In this document: in pieces, positions 35,301 through 45,521 of the stretch | How positions within the stretch are numbered: position 1 is the first letter of the stretch | Layout: the number at the start of each line of letters is the position of its first letter | Assembly: GCA_943737045.1 (NCBI GenBank) | Contig: CALSFV010000277.1 | Coordinates: 310,001 to 374,000 of the forward strand | DNA length: 64,000 bases | Direction of reading: 5' to 3' | Origin: Parapristionchus giblindavisi | Lineage: Eukaryota > Nematoda > Chromadorea > Rhabditida > Diplogasteridae | Translations under genes and position numbers: made by a program | Notes under the pieces: model-generated | Database searches by the model: none | What the model saw: only the letters and a program-made list of their open reading frames with translations | What the model was told of the DNA's origin: nothing

Positions 35301-36027
35301 TATGTGAGACCAGTAAAGCAATGAAGGATTATTGAACTCTTTATTCGCAGACGTTTCGAGGCTATCTATCGTCTTATAATCAGTGCAGGGACTACCTCAA
35401 ACTTGGGTAATTCAACCTCTCAAAAGTCTCGAAACGTTTGCGAACAAACAATTCAATTATCCTTCATTGCCTTAGTGGTCTCACATAGCAATCCATATCA
35501 TCTACCATCAAGAATGAAGATAACACAGTTCTCTCGACTACTCGTACAGGAATTTCGAAGAAGAGATCTGGCCACACTCTCTCGCTTTCTTTGCCTACGA
35601 GAGAGTTTTGTCAGAGCGGAGAGCAAAATTAGCTCGGGTGTGACTCTAACAATAAGCGCACACCCAGAGCTAAAAATTGTGAAAATCGGGCAATGTCTCG
35701 CTAGGAAGTTATTGTCAATTGAAATGTACAAAAAGGATTAGAAACTTACCATAATTCCACTGACAACAAACAACTTCATAATGTATCGTGTCTTGAACAT
35801 TTTCATTGTCAATATTTTGAAGTACACGAAACCAGCAACGGGAAATGTCACTGTTCCAGCCAATATGAGTACAGTTGTGGAGTACATGTCAAGTTGATCA
35901 AGTAGAGCACTCTGTAAAATTAGATTTGACCATAATTCTAAACATTGAAAATTTAAAAAATCAATAAAAATATCATCCGAACCTGTTCAAAATTGACATC
36001 TTTACCAGAAGTTTCAGTATCGACCAT
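32362..36027 (-). CDS. Seven-TM chemoreceptor, second Srg-type family (gene G)
   Basis: Nine exons in transcript order: 35983-36027, 35750-35911, 35060-35269, 34380-34478, 33820-33876, 33632-33761, 33428-33486, 32906-33018, 32362-32440. They join to an intact 317-residue protein. Spans are at about residues 25-48, 63-85, 110-130, 144-167, 197-219, 236-254 and 257-285. Span 3 ends ISINRFMSL and span 7 has TTLPFWTMMAFAHSLRR. A TCTAG acceptor three bases before the ATG suggests trans-splicing. The exon 7 donor is GTTGGT, and several acceptors have A at position -3. Introns 2, 3, 6 and 8 contain hairpin elements. It is a tandem paralogue of H and a presumed chemosensory receptor; its assignment to Srv or Srg is uncertain. 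Confidence 0.83.
32472..32594. repeat. Fold-back MITE type 2, last intron of gene G
   Basis: GAGAGGGAGCGTAACTTC at the left and GTTACGTTCCCTTTAAA at the right, very close to the other type 2 copies. Same intron position as 24000-24118 in gene H. Confidence 0.8.
33514..33625. repeat. Fold-back MITE type 1 filling intron 6 of gene G
   Basis: GGGCACATCCCGAGCC at the left; the right arm GGAGAGTCAAATTAGCTC reaches almost to the splice donor at 33630-33631. It accounts for about 112 of the 145 bp of the intron. Confidence 0.75.
34514..34835. repeat. ~320-bp fold-back, intron 3 of gene G
   Basis: CACTAAAAAATAGTGGAAAA at the left faces CCGCTATTTTTTTAGAG at the right, with GGCGATTTTCCAGGGTCTA against TAGACCCTGGAAAGTCGCC inside. 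Related to 53231-53582. Confidence 0.75.
35545..35651. repeat. Fold-back MITE type 1, intron 2 of gene G
   Basis: CACTCTCTCGC faces CGAGAGAG; right arm GCGGAGAGCAAAATTAGCTC. Left end decayed. Equivalent to the copy at 30990 in gene H. Confidence 0.65.
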
Positions 36028-37096
36028 TGCCTAGAGGGATGAAGAAAAAAGTGGCAGCGATGTTAATTATACACTAGTAACCAACTACAAACGTCTTATT
36101 ATATTTAGTCTGAAGTTGTATTTCGTAGGCGATGTTTAATTATAAGAGTTTGGACTGCGAAAAAAACAATTTGTATCGTGATGCTGTCTATATCTCTCAC
36201 AATCAGAGATATAGACAGCATCAAGATACAAATTTCCATAAATTGATTAATCCAACCACGTTTGATTGATCAACTTGTTATATGTATGACATTTTATATT
36301 TTTCAATATCGTATAATATGATATCTTACTTTTATACTTTTTAATCGATGAGCATTACAGGCATTTACACTCAAAAATATAGAAAAGAGATTATCCAAGA
36401 ATTCAGGTAATGAAATTTCGTTGGAGGAAACCCTTACTGAATTTGAAAATCTCCTTTCTCTTTCTCCCTTCTCTGTCAGCGACAGTGCTTGGACAGGCAC
36501 TATATCGAATGAGAACCGATGAATATTAACCGTCTGGATAATAACCATTAGCATATGCGAGACAAGCGAAAGACAAAGTATGCATAATTTTATCTTCCAG
36601 TCGGTCCATCGGTTCGTAAAAAACGTATGAAATGAGACCTTTTGCGACCGTTTTAAATTTTCATTCTTCGATTTGGATGAGACTTGTTAGATTAATCATA
36701 ATGAGGGAATATTATGATATACCTCCTTGTCTCCTATCTCAATCTCCCATTTCATTTCTTATCTCCCCAAGGGTCGATTCGCTATCTTTTGTATCTCTTC
36801 ATTTCTCTAAAAGGAAGAACCGCCGCCTCCTAAGAGATTGAGGATGAGAAATTGACTACGAGAAGGGATGATAGATGACCTGTTAGGGACTACCAAGAAG
36901 GAGAGGGAAAGATCCTAGAGGGAGAGGGAGAGGAAGAGGGACGAGAGGGAGAGAGATGAAAAGGAAGAGGGAGGGATGAATGTATTAGTCTTCTGTGAAC
37001 AAAGCAATACATGAGTATTTATGTGCGGCATGGGAGATGAGAAAAGGATGAAGAAAAAGATGAGTTATGGATGGATGAAGGAATTGAAGGGGGTGA

Positions 37097-37385
37097 TCAT
37101 ATTGATAGGGATACTGTAGACAAAAATATTAACACAGGGGATACTGTAGATAAAAATATTGACACAGGGGATACTGTAGATAAAAATATTAACACAGGGG
37201 ATACTGTAGATAAAAATATTAACACAGGGGATACTGTAGATAAAAAATATTGACACAGGGGATACTGTAGATCTAAATATTGACAATAGGGATACTGTAG
37301 ATCTAAATATTGACAATAGGGATACTGTAGATCGTTATATTGTAGATAGGGATACTGTAGATGCTAAGATTGTTGATAGGATACT
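37097..37385 (+). repeat. ~30-bp minisatellite
   Basis: About nine tandem units built on GGGGATACTGTAGA followed by TAAAAATATT and a short linker. The first five are near-identical (linker GACACA or AACACA); the later ones change to ATCTAAATATTGACAATA and drift. Both strands stay open, giving spurious repetitive ORFs. Confidence 0.9.
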
Positions 37386-37942
37386 GTACACTACTTTACA
37401 ATACATTTTCAACACTTTATCAACTATGGGGGACAACGGATATGTAGAGAGATGGTTCTACTGATCCTTAGTTATCTTTCACCGCAAATCGATACTAGAT
37501 GCTAGGGTTGCTAATATCAATACAATACAATAAATAATAAGGCGAATTCTTCGTGCAAAGTGAATCCTCTTTTTGAACACATTTAAAATATTTCAGTGAT
37601 TCTCAAATAATTTTTATATAATTGTAATAAATACAGCGTTGATTGATTGAAAAATAAAGAATATATACCGAAAGGGAATAGATTTTAAAGTTGATACTGT
37701 ACACTCCACTTGTCTGTACTTAACTCATTCAATGACTCTAATCTATTCTTTCTCTCCAAGTGTCATGGGAACATAATGGATCTGGGAAGTCGATTCATGT
37801 GACAGAATGTGATTTTACGTTTTGAAGTTAAGTTAGTCTCAAAAGTGATTAATAATTCACGCTACCGACAATGAGCTGAACTAAATAAACAGATAAATAT
37901 TTCTGACCTCTTGAATGTGTATTCATATAAAAATTCAATAAC

Positions 37943-38050
37943 TAAAAGGGAGCGTAACCTCTTCGACGCGCAATGCTCTCTCGTTGTTAGAGAACAGAGA
38001 AATAGTGTGCGCAATGAAGAGACCATTGAACGAGGTAACGCTCCCTTTAA
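37943..38050. repeat. Fold-back MITE type 2 with a deleted left arm
   Basis: Starts AAAAGGGAGCGTAACC then jumps to TCTTCGACGCGC, lacking about 13 bases (the CACTCAATGGT segment) still present, complemented, in its right arm. An internal deletion rather than drift. Confidence 0.8.
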
Positions 38051-38610
38051 TAATAATTAAACGTAGGATATAAAAGTATGTTTATTTGTTCATATGTGTC
38101 TTCGTTTAGTATGTACCAGATGGTTGATTGTGTGAATGGTTGGAGGATAGATTACTCGTAAAGGAGAATAGGAAGGCGAAGATGAAAGAGAGAGGGAGGG
38201 AGAGGGAGAGAAGGAGAGGGAGAGAGGATCCTAGAAATGAAGAATCGCAATTGAAAAGAGAGAAGAGTCAACACATTTCATTTCTCCATTCAACACTCAT
38301 CCACTCCTCTCTCAGTATTTATTAGACTACTCGTATTTGTTTAGTAATTCTATGAAAGTTACAGTAATCTCAACTATTTTCGTCGCCGCCTCTTCTTGTT
38401 TTTATATCTGATTTATTTTATGTTTGAAATATCTCTCTTTTTTTCCAAAATACGATATCTAGACATATTATTGTTTATTATTAATACTGTAGTTAGGGTG
38501 GTGCAGTAGATCTTGTTTCCTATCGCGAACTAATTGATACCATAGTTATTAGGTCGGTACATATTATCTTGCATATTTCAGCCGTGACTTCTTCATTCCA
38601 CAACTTTCAG

Positions 38611-38959
38611 ACAAACCATAGCCACAAATTTGATTTAATGCTACAGTCTTCAGTGACTGTCAGCCAACAGTCATGCAGTGACTGGGTGCTATCCGGGAGA
38701 TTAATTTATTCACTCTTCGAAAAAATGTCCAAATCCTAGAAATTGTGTTGTGCAGAAAATCCTAGAAATTGTGTTGTCAAACTACTGTACTTTATTGATC
38801 GATCCAATGAAAGATGATCGAACGACGTACCCCGAGAGTACCCTCCAATAAGCGGGTAATCAAAAATGATTTAGTATTTCAGCTTGGCCTGTAAATATGG
38901 TCAATCAATGGAAAAGTGATCTGCTAAATGAATTGCATGATAAATATGGACCAACCTAA
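38611..38959 (+). pseudogene. Possible RNase T2-like 5' remnant
   Basis: Two short stretches after TTTCAG-like acceptors look like RNase T2 pieces. The first is 38611-38740, with HKFDLMLQSSVTVSQQSC resembling the N-terminal strand. The second is 38883-38959, beginning with Trp-Pro and containing QWKSDLLNELHDKYGPT, like the region after the first catalytic motif. Both run into stops, and the second catalytic motif (EW.KHG) is not found. If correct this is a decayed gene, with 41947-42064 as its C-terminal exon. Family resemblance is from memory and weak. Confidence 0.25.
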
Positions 38960-39144
38960 TACATGGAGAACGCTTTGGAATAGTTTTCAATTCCTCTAAA
39001 ACTACTTATCACATTTACTGATCAATAAGTCTCCGATATAGGATAAATGCCACAAGGGATAACAATTGCTCTCGACCGAGAAAGAGGGGTCGAAAGTAAG
39101 TCGAGAAAAAAGTGCAAAGACTTTTGGCACACCCTAATAAAATT

Positions 39145-39470
39145 ATGGTTCCTGCGCAAGTAGCTTTGCAATGTATCATATATTTATTTCCCTTAGTTTG
39201 GTTTAGTTCCGATTCCTTTCTGACCCGTAGCAAAAGTTATGCTGATGATTTTAGAAGACCTGCCCTCTGAACGGTTAGTGTCTCAAAATCGCTTTTTTAA
39301 ATATTTTATGCCCTGAGGGCAAATGACGAGCTATGACTACCGTAATATGGGGATAAACATTTATCGCCACTAGCATCATTTTAGCACTTAGAACGGGTCG
39401 TTAGCACATCTAGAAGCTGATTTATAAATTTTGGGGGTCAAAGTTGCAACCCTGCTACAGCTTGTATTCT
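39145..39470. repeat. Single-arm relic of the 25.5-27.0 kb fold-back family
   Basis: Shares long segments with one arm of 25548-26982, for example GCAATGTATCATATATTTAT, CCACTAGCATCATTT and GGGTCGTTAGCACATCTAGA. The inverted partner and the terminal CAGTG are missing. Confidence 0.8.
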
Positions 39471-40750
39471 CATTGAGATTTATCGCGGTAGGAGTACGCT
39501 CGTTCACTCTTTAATTCACTCCCTGGGTCTACTACCGTATGACGATAAATCCTGTCCTATCCGGAAATGTGGATTACTGTACTTATCTAATAATCTTGGC
39601 GGGACTCATCTGACATTTGAATGTGAGTTCTCTCCCCTTAGAATGTCTCCGTTTGAATGCTCTATTCACTGTACTTGTTCCTATTCATTCGAGATGGAGA
39701 GGGAGAGGTAGAGGGAGGGGGAGAAGGAGAGGGAGAAGATACGTAAAAGGGTACTATCACATCTTTCCTCTATTCATTCCTCTTCTTCTACTCTGTATAC
39801 CTCCCCTTCACTCAACCTCTCACTTCCTTTCCATGACTCGATCCTTTTGAATCTTGAAATATCACCGAATATTTGAACATTGAATGTTTAATGCAAATTC
39901 TCCCCGGGCCAAAAACCAGGAAAGTGCCATGATTTTTCTGCTACATCTTCATCAGAACAGATTCTAGCCATGATTTTGCCATCTCAAAGCCCTGATACTC
40001 CTCGATTATCAGAAAATTTAAGTCAGTGAAAGAAATAAAAATAGTTTTCTGAGTTGATCATGATCCTCCTATGCTCTGTTCAAAAGGTGTGAATAGGAAG
40101 GCTATACCCTCCTCGTTTTACACACTCTCTCGCCTATTTCTGATTTTTTTTTGATTCTAGTTTTCATTACTGAAGTATAGGCTTTTCATTTCATTCTCAA
40201 GTTCTCTGGATGATCTGTCTTTGTTTTATTCTATCCATGGTATCCTACCATAGTCCGCTATGCTAATCGATTGCAATATCGCAATCATCATCAAAACAAT
40301 TCTTTTCTCTTGGTATCGTTAATTGTTTCGTGCAAGTTGATAAAATACATAAAGAATTCATGAACATTTATGTTTTATAATGCCAGACCACACCATAATG
40401 GTTGTGACTCAATGACCATACTTGAGATTGACGATCTTAACTATTCAATCGTTATCGTTTACTACCTCCGATGATATCTAACTATCTCTCATTCATTCAT
40501 TCCTTTCTTTCCCCAAGTCTCGGGCCATTAGCTTTCCTTTCCAGTATCACTATCATTCTCCTAACTCACTCAAGCGAATGTACCCGCAATGATCTTTGAT
40601 CTTTGATCCCTCTACTCCCTCCCGTCTTTCTATCTCAATTGATAGGAAGGACGACACTGGAGGGGGCGAGAGAGAGAGTGAGGGGATGGTGAGAGAAAGT
40701 GCTCCCTCTGCCCCGCCCTCAATACTCACTCTTGCGCTCCCTCACAACAT
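39471..40750. other. Intergenic DNA left of the tRNA gene
   Basis: No gene. Contains GAGGGAGAG purine repeats (39690-39740) and a TGATCTTTGATCTTTGATCC run (about 40589). Low-quality ORFs only. Confidence 0.5.
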
Positions 40751-40872
40751 GCACGGATGGCCGAGTGGTCTAAGGCGCCAGACTCAAGCGAATGGCTTGG
40801 CACGAGTTCAGTGCCTCCTCTGGGTGTTCTGGTACGCATATGCGTGCGTGGGTTCGAATCCCACTTCGTGCA
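40751..40872 (+). tRNA. tRNA-Leu(CAA) with a 38-nt intron
   Basis: Acceptor stem GCACGGA (40751-40757) pairs with TTCGTGC (40865-40871), with discriminator A at 40872. The A-box is TGGCCGAGTGG. The anticodon stem CCAGA (40779-40783) pairs with TCTGG (40828-40832). The anticodon CAA is at 40785-40787 and the intron is 40789-40826, beginning one base after the anticodon. A long variable arm built on ACGCATATGCGT marks a class II tRNA. The T arm is GTGGG-TTCGAAT-CCCAC. A T-run at about 40875-40879 follows as RNA polymerase III terminator. Intron-containing tRNA-Leu(CAA) is normal in Caenorhabditis. Confidence 0.96.
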
Positions 40873-41946
40873 GATATTTTTGCGAAATTTAACTTCACAA
40901 CCTTTTTTGCCGAATTTTACAGACCTCGATCCAAGTGCAGTCACACTGTCGCATCTTAATTTCACCGACCATTCACTGATCTCAAGCTGATTTCCAATTG
41001 AAACACCCATTTTACTTCTCCAGTTCCCCGATAGTTAGCCGCTATTGCAACAACACAATTGGTCACACAGACTCTAAACAATCAGTTATGGCTCCTCAAG
41101 ATGTGTCATGTCTTCTCACGGGCTATAGGGAGCAGCTGTCTCTTGGACTCATCCTAAGCCACGCCCCTTCTGGCCTATCTGAGATATGTTTCATGCCAAG
41201 TAATCTCTATTCGCTTCTCACTCACCCGCTGTGCACTCCTCGCAACAGTCAATCTCTCTTATGCTAATTCACTAAACTCGTTTTGGTGTGTGGTATGGTG
41301 TGTGCACTAGGAAACGTCGTCCTACCGTAATCTTATTGCAAAAAAACTACCGTAGTTTCTCTCTATAAAAGAGATGATTGTGTCAATCGGAAAAAAAGTG
41401 AGCGTCAAGGTGCCAATCATTGGAAGTGAGCGAATACAGTGAATGGTTAGAGACAGATTGAGGGAGTATGGGGAATGAAGAGAGCACAGACGGTTAGAGT
41501 ATGTGAGAGAATGTGAGAGTATGCATGTATATAGAGGATGAGTTAGAGAGTACGGAGAAAAGAGAGAGTACAGATGGTCAGAGATGCCGAGAGAGTGTGT
41601 GAGAATGAGAGAGCGTTGGCTGATTGAAGATCGTCCCGTTCACTGTGAATACAACATGTCTTTAGACCTATCATGAGCGGCGATTGTTGGGACAGGGCCA
41701 ATCTATTGATGAAAGAATGAGAACATTTACACTCAAAGGTCACACATCTCACTCATTTTTATTTATTTATTTTTCTTGCATTGAGTAAATGTGACATCAA
41801 TTGACAGAAAATTAATCGAAATGAGATAAAGGCGAGTGGTACCGGAGAGAGGGAAAGAGCTCACTGTATTTTGTCATTGTGTTGTGTTCAAAAATCATAA
41901 TAGTGCAGACCTATAATATCATTGTCTTTTGTTATACTTTATTCAG
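40873..41946. other. Intergenic DNA right of the tRNA gene
   Basis: No gene recognised. 41450-41640 is rich in GAGAGAGT-type repeats, the complement of the ACTCTCTC-rich DNA at 44.6-45.2 and 51.2 kb. Confidence 0.5.
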
Positions 41947-42064
41947 CTCAGAAACAAATGCAAAGTTGAAAGAAACTCTGGGTATCGCATTCGATGAGCC
42001 CCAATTGGTTTGCAAACCTGATTCGGAATGGATCACCCATATTGATCTCTATTTTATTGATTAA
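41947..42064 (+). CDS. Possible C-terminal exon of an RNase T2-like gene
   Basis: After a TTATTCAG acceptor an open stretch ends at TAA (42062-42064) and reads NAKLKETLGIAFDEPQLVCK, a short linker, then ITHIDLYFID. The spacing of Pro, Cys and the final acidic strand resembles the end of RNase T2 enzymes (..P.lvCk...l.EI.lyfd). The frame also stays open upstream through the presumed intron. No exon with the two catalytic histidine motifs was found nearby, so this is a lone exon, a relic, or another family. Confidence 0.35.
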
Positions 42065-44400
42065 TCTACTCTACAATATCCTTTGATCTACTTGCTCTAT
42101 TCATTCAATCCAACTCCCATATCTATGATATTATAACATCTTCATTGTATTCTAATAATCTCTGGATTAGTTCTCGTCCTTATTCATTCTTCATCTTCTC
42201 CTTCTTCCAACCTGCCGAAAGGTACAAAGTGATGATTAATTGATCTACACACTATCTATACTATCTCTCCTCCTCTAACCTTTTACTCTTTCCCTCTCCC
42301 TCTAGGATCTCCGCCTCTCCCTCTCCCTCTAGGATCTCTCCCTCTCCCTCTCCCTCTTCTCAAAACATCATCCAGACAATACAACTCCGACTCATGGTGA
42401 ACTTTCCAATATTTAATTATCACGTTTATTTCACCCTTTGGGGCTTTCAATCTGATTAATCTAGTGACATTTTCAAGAGGAACTCTAATCAATTGTAGTC
42501 ATTTGAAAAGCGTCAAACTGCTCATATACTGTGCAAACTTCGCGAAAAGAAACGAAAAGCGGGTGAGAGAGTGTGCAAAATGAAGAGAGTTTTGTCTGAT
42601 TTTTCGCAACTGGAGATCAGCACATTATGAAAATTTAAAAAAAGCGTGTTATTGTGCAAAAACTCGGGGTGTTTCTGGTGTTTCTTCTGTTTCTCTTTGT
42701 TTCTTTAAAAACACGAGGTTTTTCATTTTTTTTTCTTTGACAACAGGGCGAGCTGTTCTTCTTTTCTTTGAAAAGAGCCTTTGAGCAACAATACAATGGT
42801 TATCTTTTGAAGCTTAGTGATGAAACTTCTCATTCATCATATCAATCAATACTCAACTCATTCATTCATATTCTCCTTCTTCTTCTTGATGCTCCCTTTG
42901 TCTCTTCTTCCTCTTTCTGAATCATTCTTTCTTTTCACAAACTCTACCATCCATACACCCATCACCATCTCTCCCTCTCCTTTTCTCTGCCTCTCTCTCA
43001 ACCCCCCCCCCTCTACCTCTCCCTCTTCACCTCTGCCCTTTGCCCATCATACACTGTACTTCTCTGTCTCATTCCAGACTTCAGCAGACAACTGTGTAAT
43101 TCATTCCTTTGCGTTATCCACGCCATAATTATTATTTTGACTGTATTAAAGCATTTATTTCATTTTTTCGCCATGTAAAACATTGCTCCCTGAACTAGTA
43201 TTTGGGAATCTCATTATAGCCCAACTTCAGCCACATTATCAATCGACCCAAATCTTCCCTGTAACTTAGTAGACCATTTTATGAACTCAAAACACTTACC
43301 ATTAAATTAATATTATTAATAGATGTACAAGAATAAGTATGTATGCACTTTAAATATAATTTTTTTGATTAAATAAGTTAACTAGCAATGTGTCCTATGG
43401 TGTTTCGGCCGTCACGTAATGCAATATCTGTCGACATCTAGAGATTCTACAGTATCTGTCCCGACTATACTGTCTATTCCCATCCACTCCATCCATAATT
43501 GGACCATCTCTCACATCGATCCTGACACATTTTTATGAGCCTTCAGCCTTCTGATTACTCGCTATGATAACAATCTGCTTGATCATAAATCGACATCTCT
43601 CCCTCTCCTTCTAGGATCTCTCCCTCTCCTTATTCCAATCAGATGGGACATATCCTAATTGGTCAGTTCCTCTTTATTTCCATCTTTCGGCACCTTCAGA
43701 AACTCAATCGATCACTGATCACATAACAGTCAATGTGACAGATTGGATTGAGGGGGGAGGGAGAGATGGTAGAGAGAGAGAGGGAGAGGGAGAGGGAGAG
43801 GGAGAGGTAGAGATCGCCTTTTCAAGAGGGAGAGAGAATTGCGTGAATATGATTGAAGACCTGTTAGACGGAATAGATACTCTTCTCTCATTCATGGGGC
43901 AGGTGCGAGTTCCCCACGTCCCTCTTAAGAAATCTCGATCTGTACCTCTCCCTCTCCCTCTCCCTCTGGAATCTCTCCCTCTCCCTCTCCATCCATGATA
44001 CCTTAGAGGGAGAGGGAGACTACACTTGAGCGTATCCTTTGTGTCTCCGTAATCAAGTACAGTAATCCACTTGGATGGAGAGATGGATCCTCCCCCCGTA
44101 ATCCATGATATCTACTCCTCGTTAGTGTTCACTTACAATCAATTAGAACGTCTTGCATCCGTGATGTTTGACAAATCGCGACTTCACCCCTTATTTTTGG
44201 CAAAAGCCTAAATGTACCTATTTGTGCTTGCAATAACGCTTGTAACGTTTGCTACAGAAATGATTTGCCAAGCTTCATATCGATGTTGGTGTGTTTTTAC
44301 CGGGTCCTATGTACCGTAATTAACTAAAAATCAGAGTATCCTCGTGCTCATGAACAAAAACTTTCGTGAAATTCACTGAAAACTGCTCTTCATTCTTTAA
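42065..44400. other. Pyrimidine-hexamer-rich gene desert
   Basis: Repeated (CTCCCT)n tracts, often ended by CTAGGATCTCTCC, occur at about 42290-42360, 42965-43030, 43595-43630 and 43935-44000, and as the complement GAGGGA at 43770-43810 and 44005-44020. An inverted copy of the dispersed ~110-bp repeat lies at about 43290-43412. ORFs across these tracts are composition artefacts. Confidence 0.65.
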
Positions 44401-44409
44401 TACATTTGT

Positions 44410-44862
44410 TTGAATTATTTGAAGCTTTTCATCTTTTCGCTCAACTCCAGATTAATTTTCTTATTGGTTCAATCTGCCCTGTCACTTCTATGTTTCATCT
44501 CGTCTCTTATTGGGCTAATATTTATTGGCTCAATTCAATTTCTGTTTCGTCCTCACTCCGCAAGTGTCATCCTATTCTCAATAGAATCACTACAAAAGCT
44601 TGGCAATTTCGTGGACACTCTCTCACTTTCGCGTGGTCTCTCGTCGATCTCTGTTTCTCTACTGTTCTCTCACCATCATGTACTCTCTAACCCTCTCTCT
44701 ATCTCTGGTACTCTCTTCATTGACTGTACTCTCTCACATGTTAGTCACAACTCACTATGTCTATGTGTGCATGTCTCTTTTGGCATTTACCACTATTTTC
44801 CCCTCTCTTCTTATTCTTATGTCGAGACTAATCGATACTTCCCGAATCTACCGTAATCAGGA
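44410..44862 (+). other. Candidate membrane-protein exon(s)
   Basis: Two overlapping open frames encode strongly hydrophobic segments: LIFLLVQSALSLLCFISSLI in one, then SLTIMYSLTLSLSLVLSSL and ending LLILMSRLIDTSR in the other. A CTCCAG acceptor is at 44445-44450 and a GTGG donor near 44633. They could be exons of a small multi-span protein. The ACTCTCT-rich composition of the region inflates hydrophobic codons, so this is doubtful. Confidence 0.25.
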
Positions 44863-45521
44863 ACTACCATAACCTTTCGCTTAATTAACGAGGATGATTC
44901 ACATGCTGAAGTTACAGTATACTCTACATTGTTATACTCGATAATATAGGTCGGATACCGTATTCACTCAGCCGAGACCAACTCGTCCTTTCTTATTACC
45001 GTACTCTCTATTCTCACGCATCACTCTACTTCGTAATCATCTATTTCGTCCTCTCTTTCTCTCTCGCACTCTCTCACTTTCTCATGCTCTCTCCACCCTC
45101 TGGCTCTCTGTCACTCTCTCGATTCGCCGTACTCTCTCGCTGTTCTCTGACCGTCTGCCGCTCTCTCACTCCCTAATCTAATTCAATCTCGATCGTTTTC
45201 TTGTATGGGAGACACACAGTCCTTTGATCTCGTTTTCCGTCCTTTTCATCTTTACATTATGTTTTTTTCTTCTATTACTACTGCGTACCTACCAATCACT
45301 TCTTTCGTACCATAAACTTCCCGGTCGGTACTCCCGGAAACCCAAATCCCGGAACATATCTCATGATTTATCTACCGTATCCTCTTTTATGCACTTCCGT
45401 CCCACCCCTAACGTCTAATGTTATCGGTACCAGTAACGCTGATCTTTGCAGACCCCATAGCTACCTCCTATCTCTCATCAGAATCACAATTGGATCTCGG
45501 ACTTGGCAGATAATCGATAAG
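44863..45521. other. Region upstream of gene D
   Basis: Many ACTCTCTC repeats and several copies of the worm-typical TACCGTA word. The reading frame of gene D exon 1 stays open upstream to about 45363, but a TTGGCAG acceptor at 45503-45509 and the family's N-terminus favour the start at 45522. Confidence 0.5.

Larger units (their letters stand above)
36028..38610. other. Gene-poor region: hairpin, minisatellite, MITE
   Basis: No gene is supported. It contains a small exact hairpin at about 36169-36233 (TGCTGTCTATATCTCT facing its complement), the block shared with the H flank (36720-36910), GAGGGA purine tracts (36900-36975 and 38150-38230), a minisatellite and a type 2 MITE, both listed separately. 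Confidence 0.6.

Noticed and set aside
37065..37316. Repetitive ORFs on both strands (GDTVDKNIN-type and its antisense)
   Set aside because: Translation of a 30-bp minisatellite whose unit length is a multiple of three; open on both strands, so not evidence of a protein.
37097..37385. CRISPR-like array (regular repeats)
   Set aside because: Repeats are head-to-tail with no variable spacers; it is a eukaryotic minisatellite.
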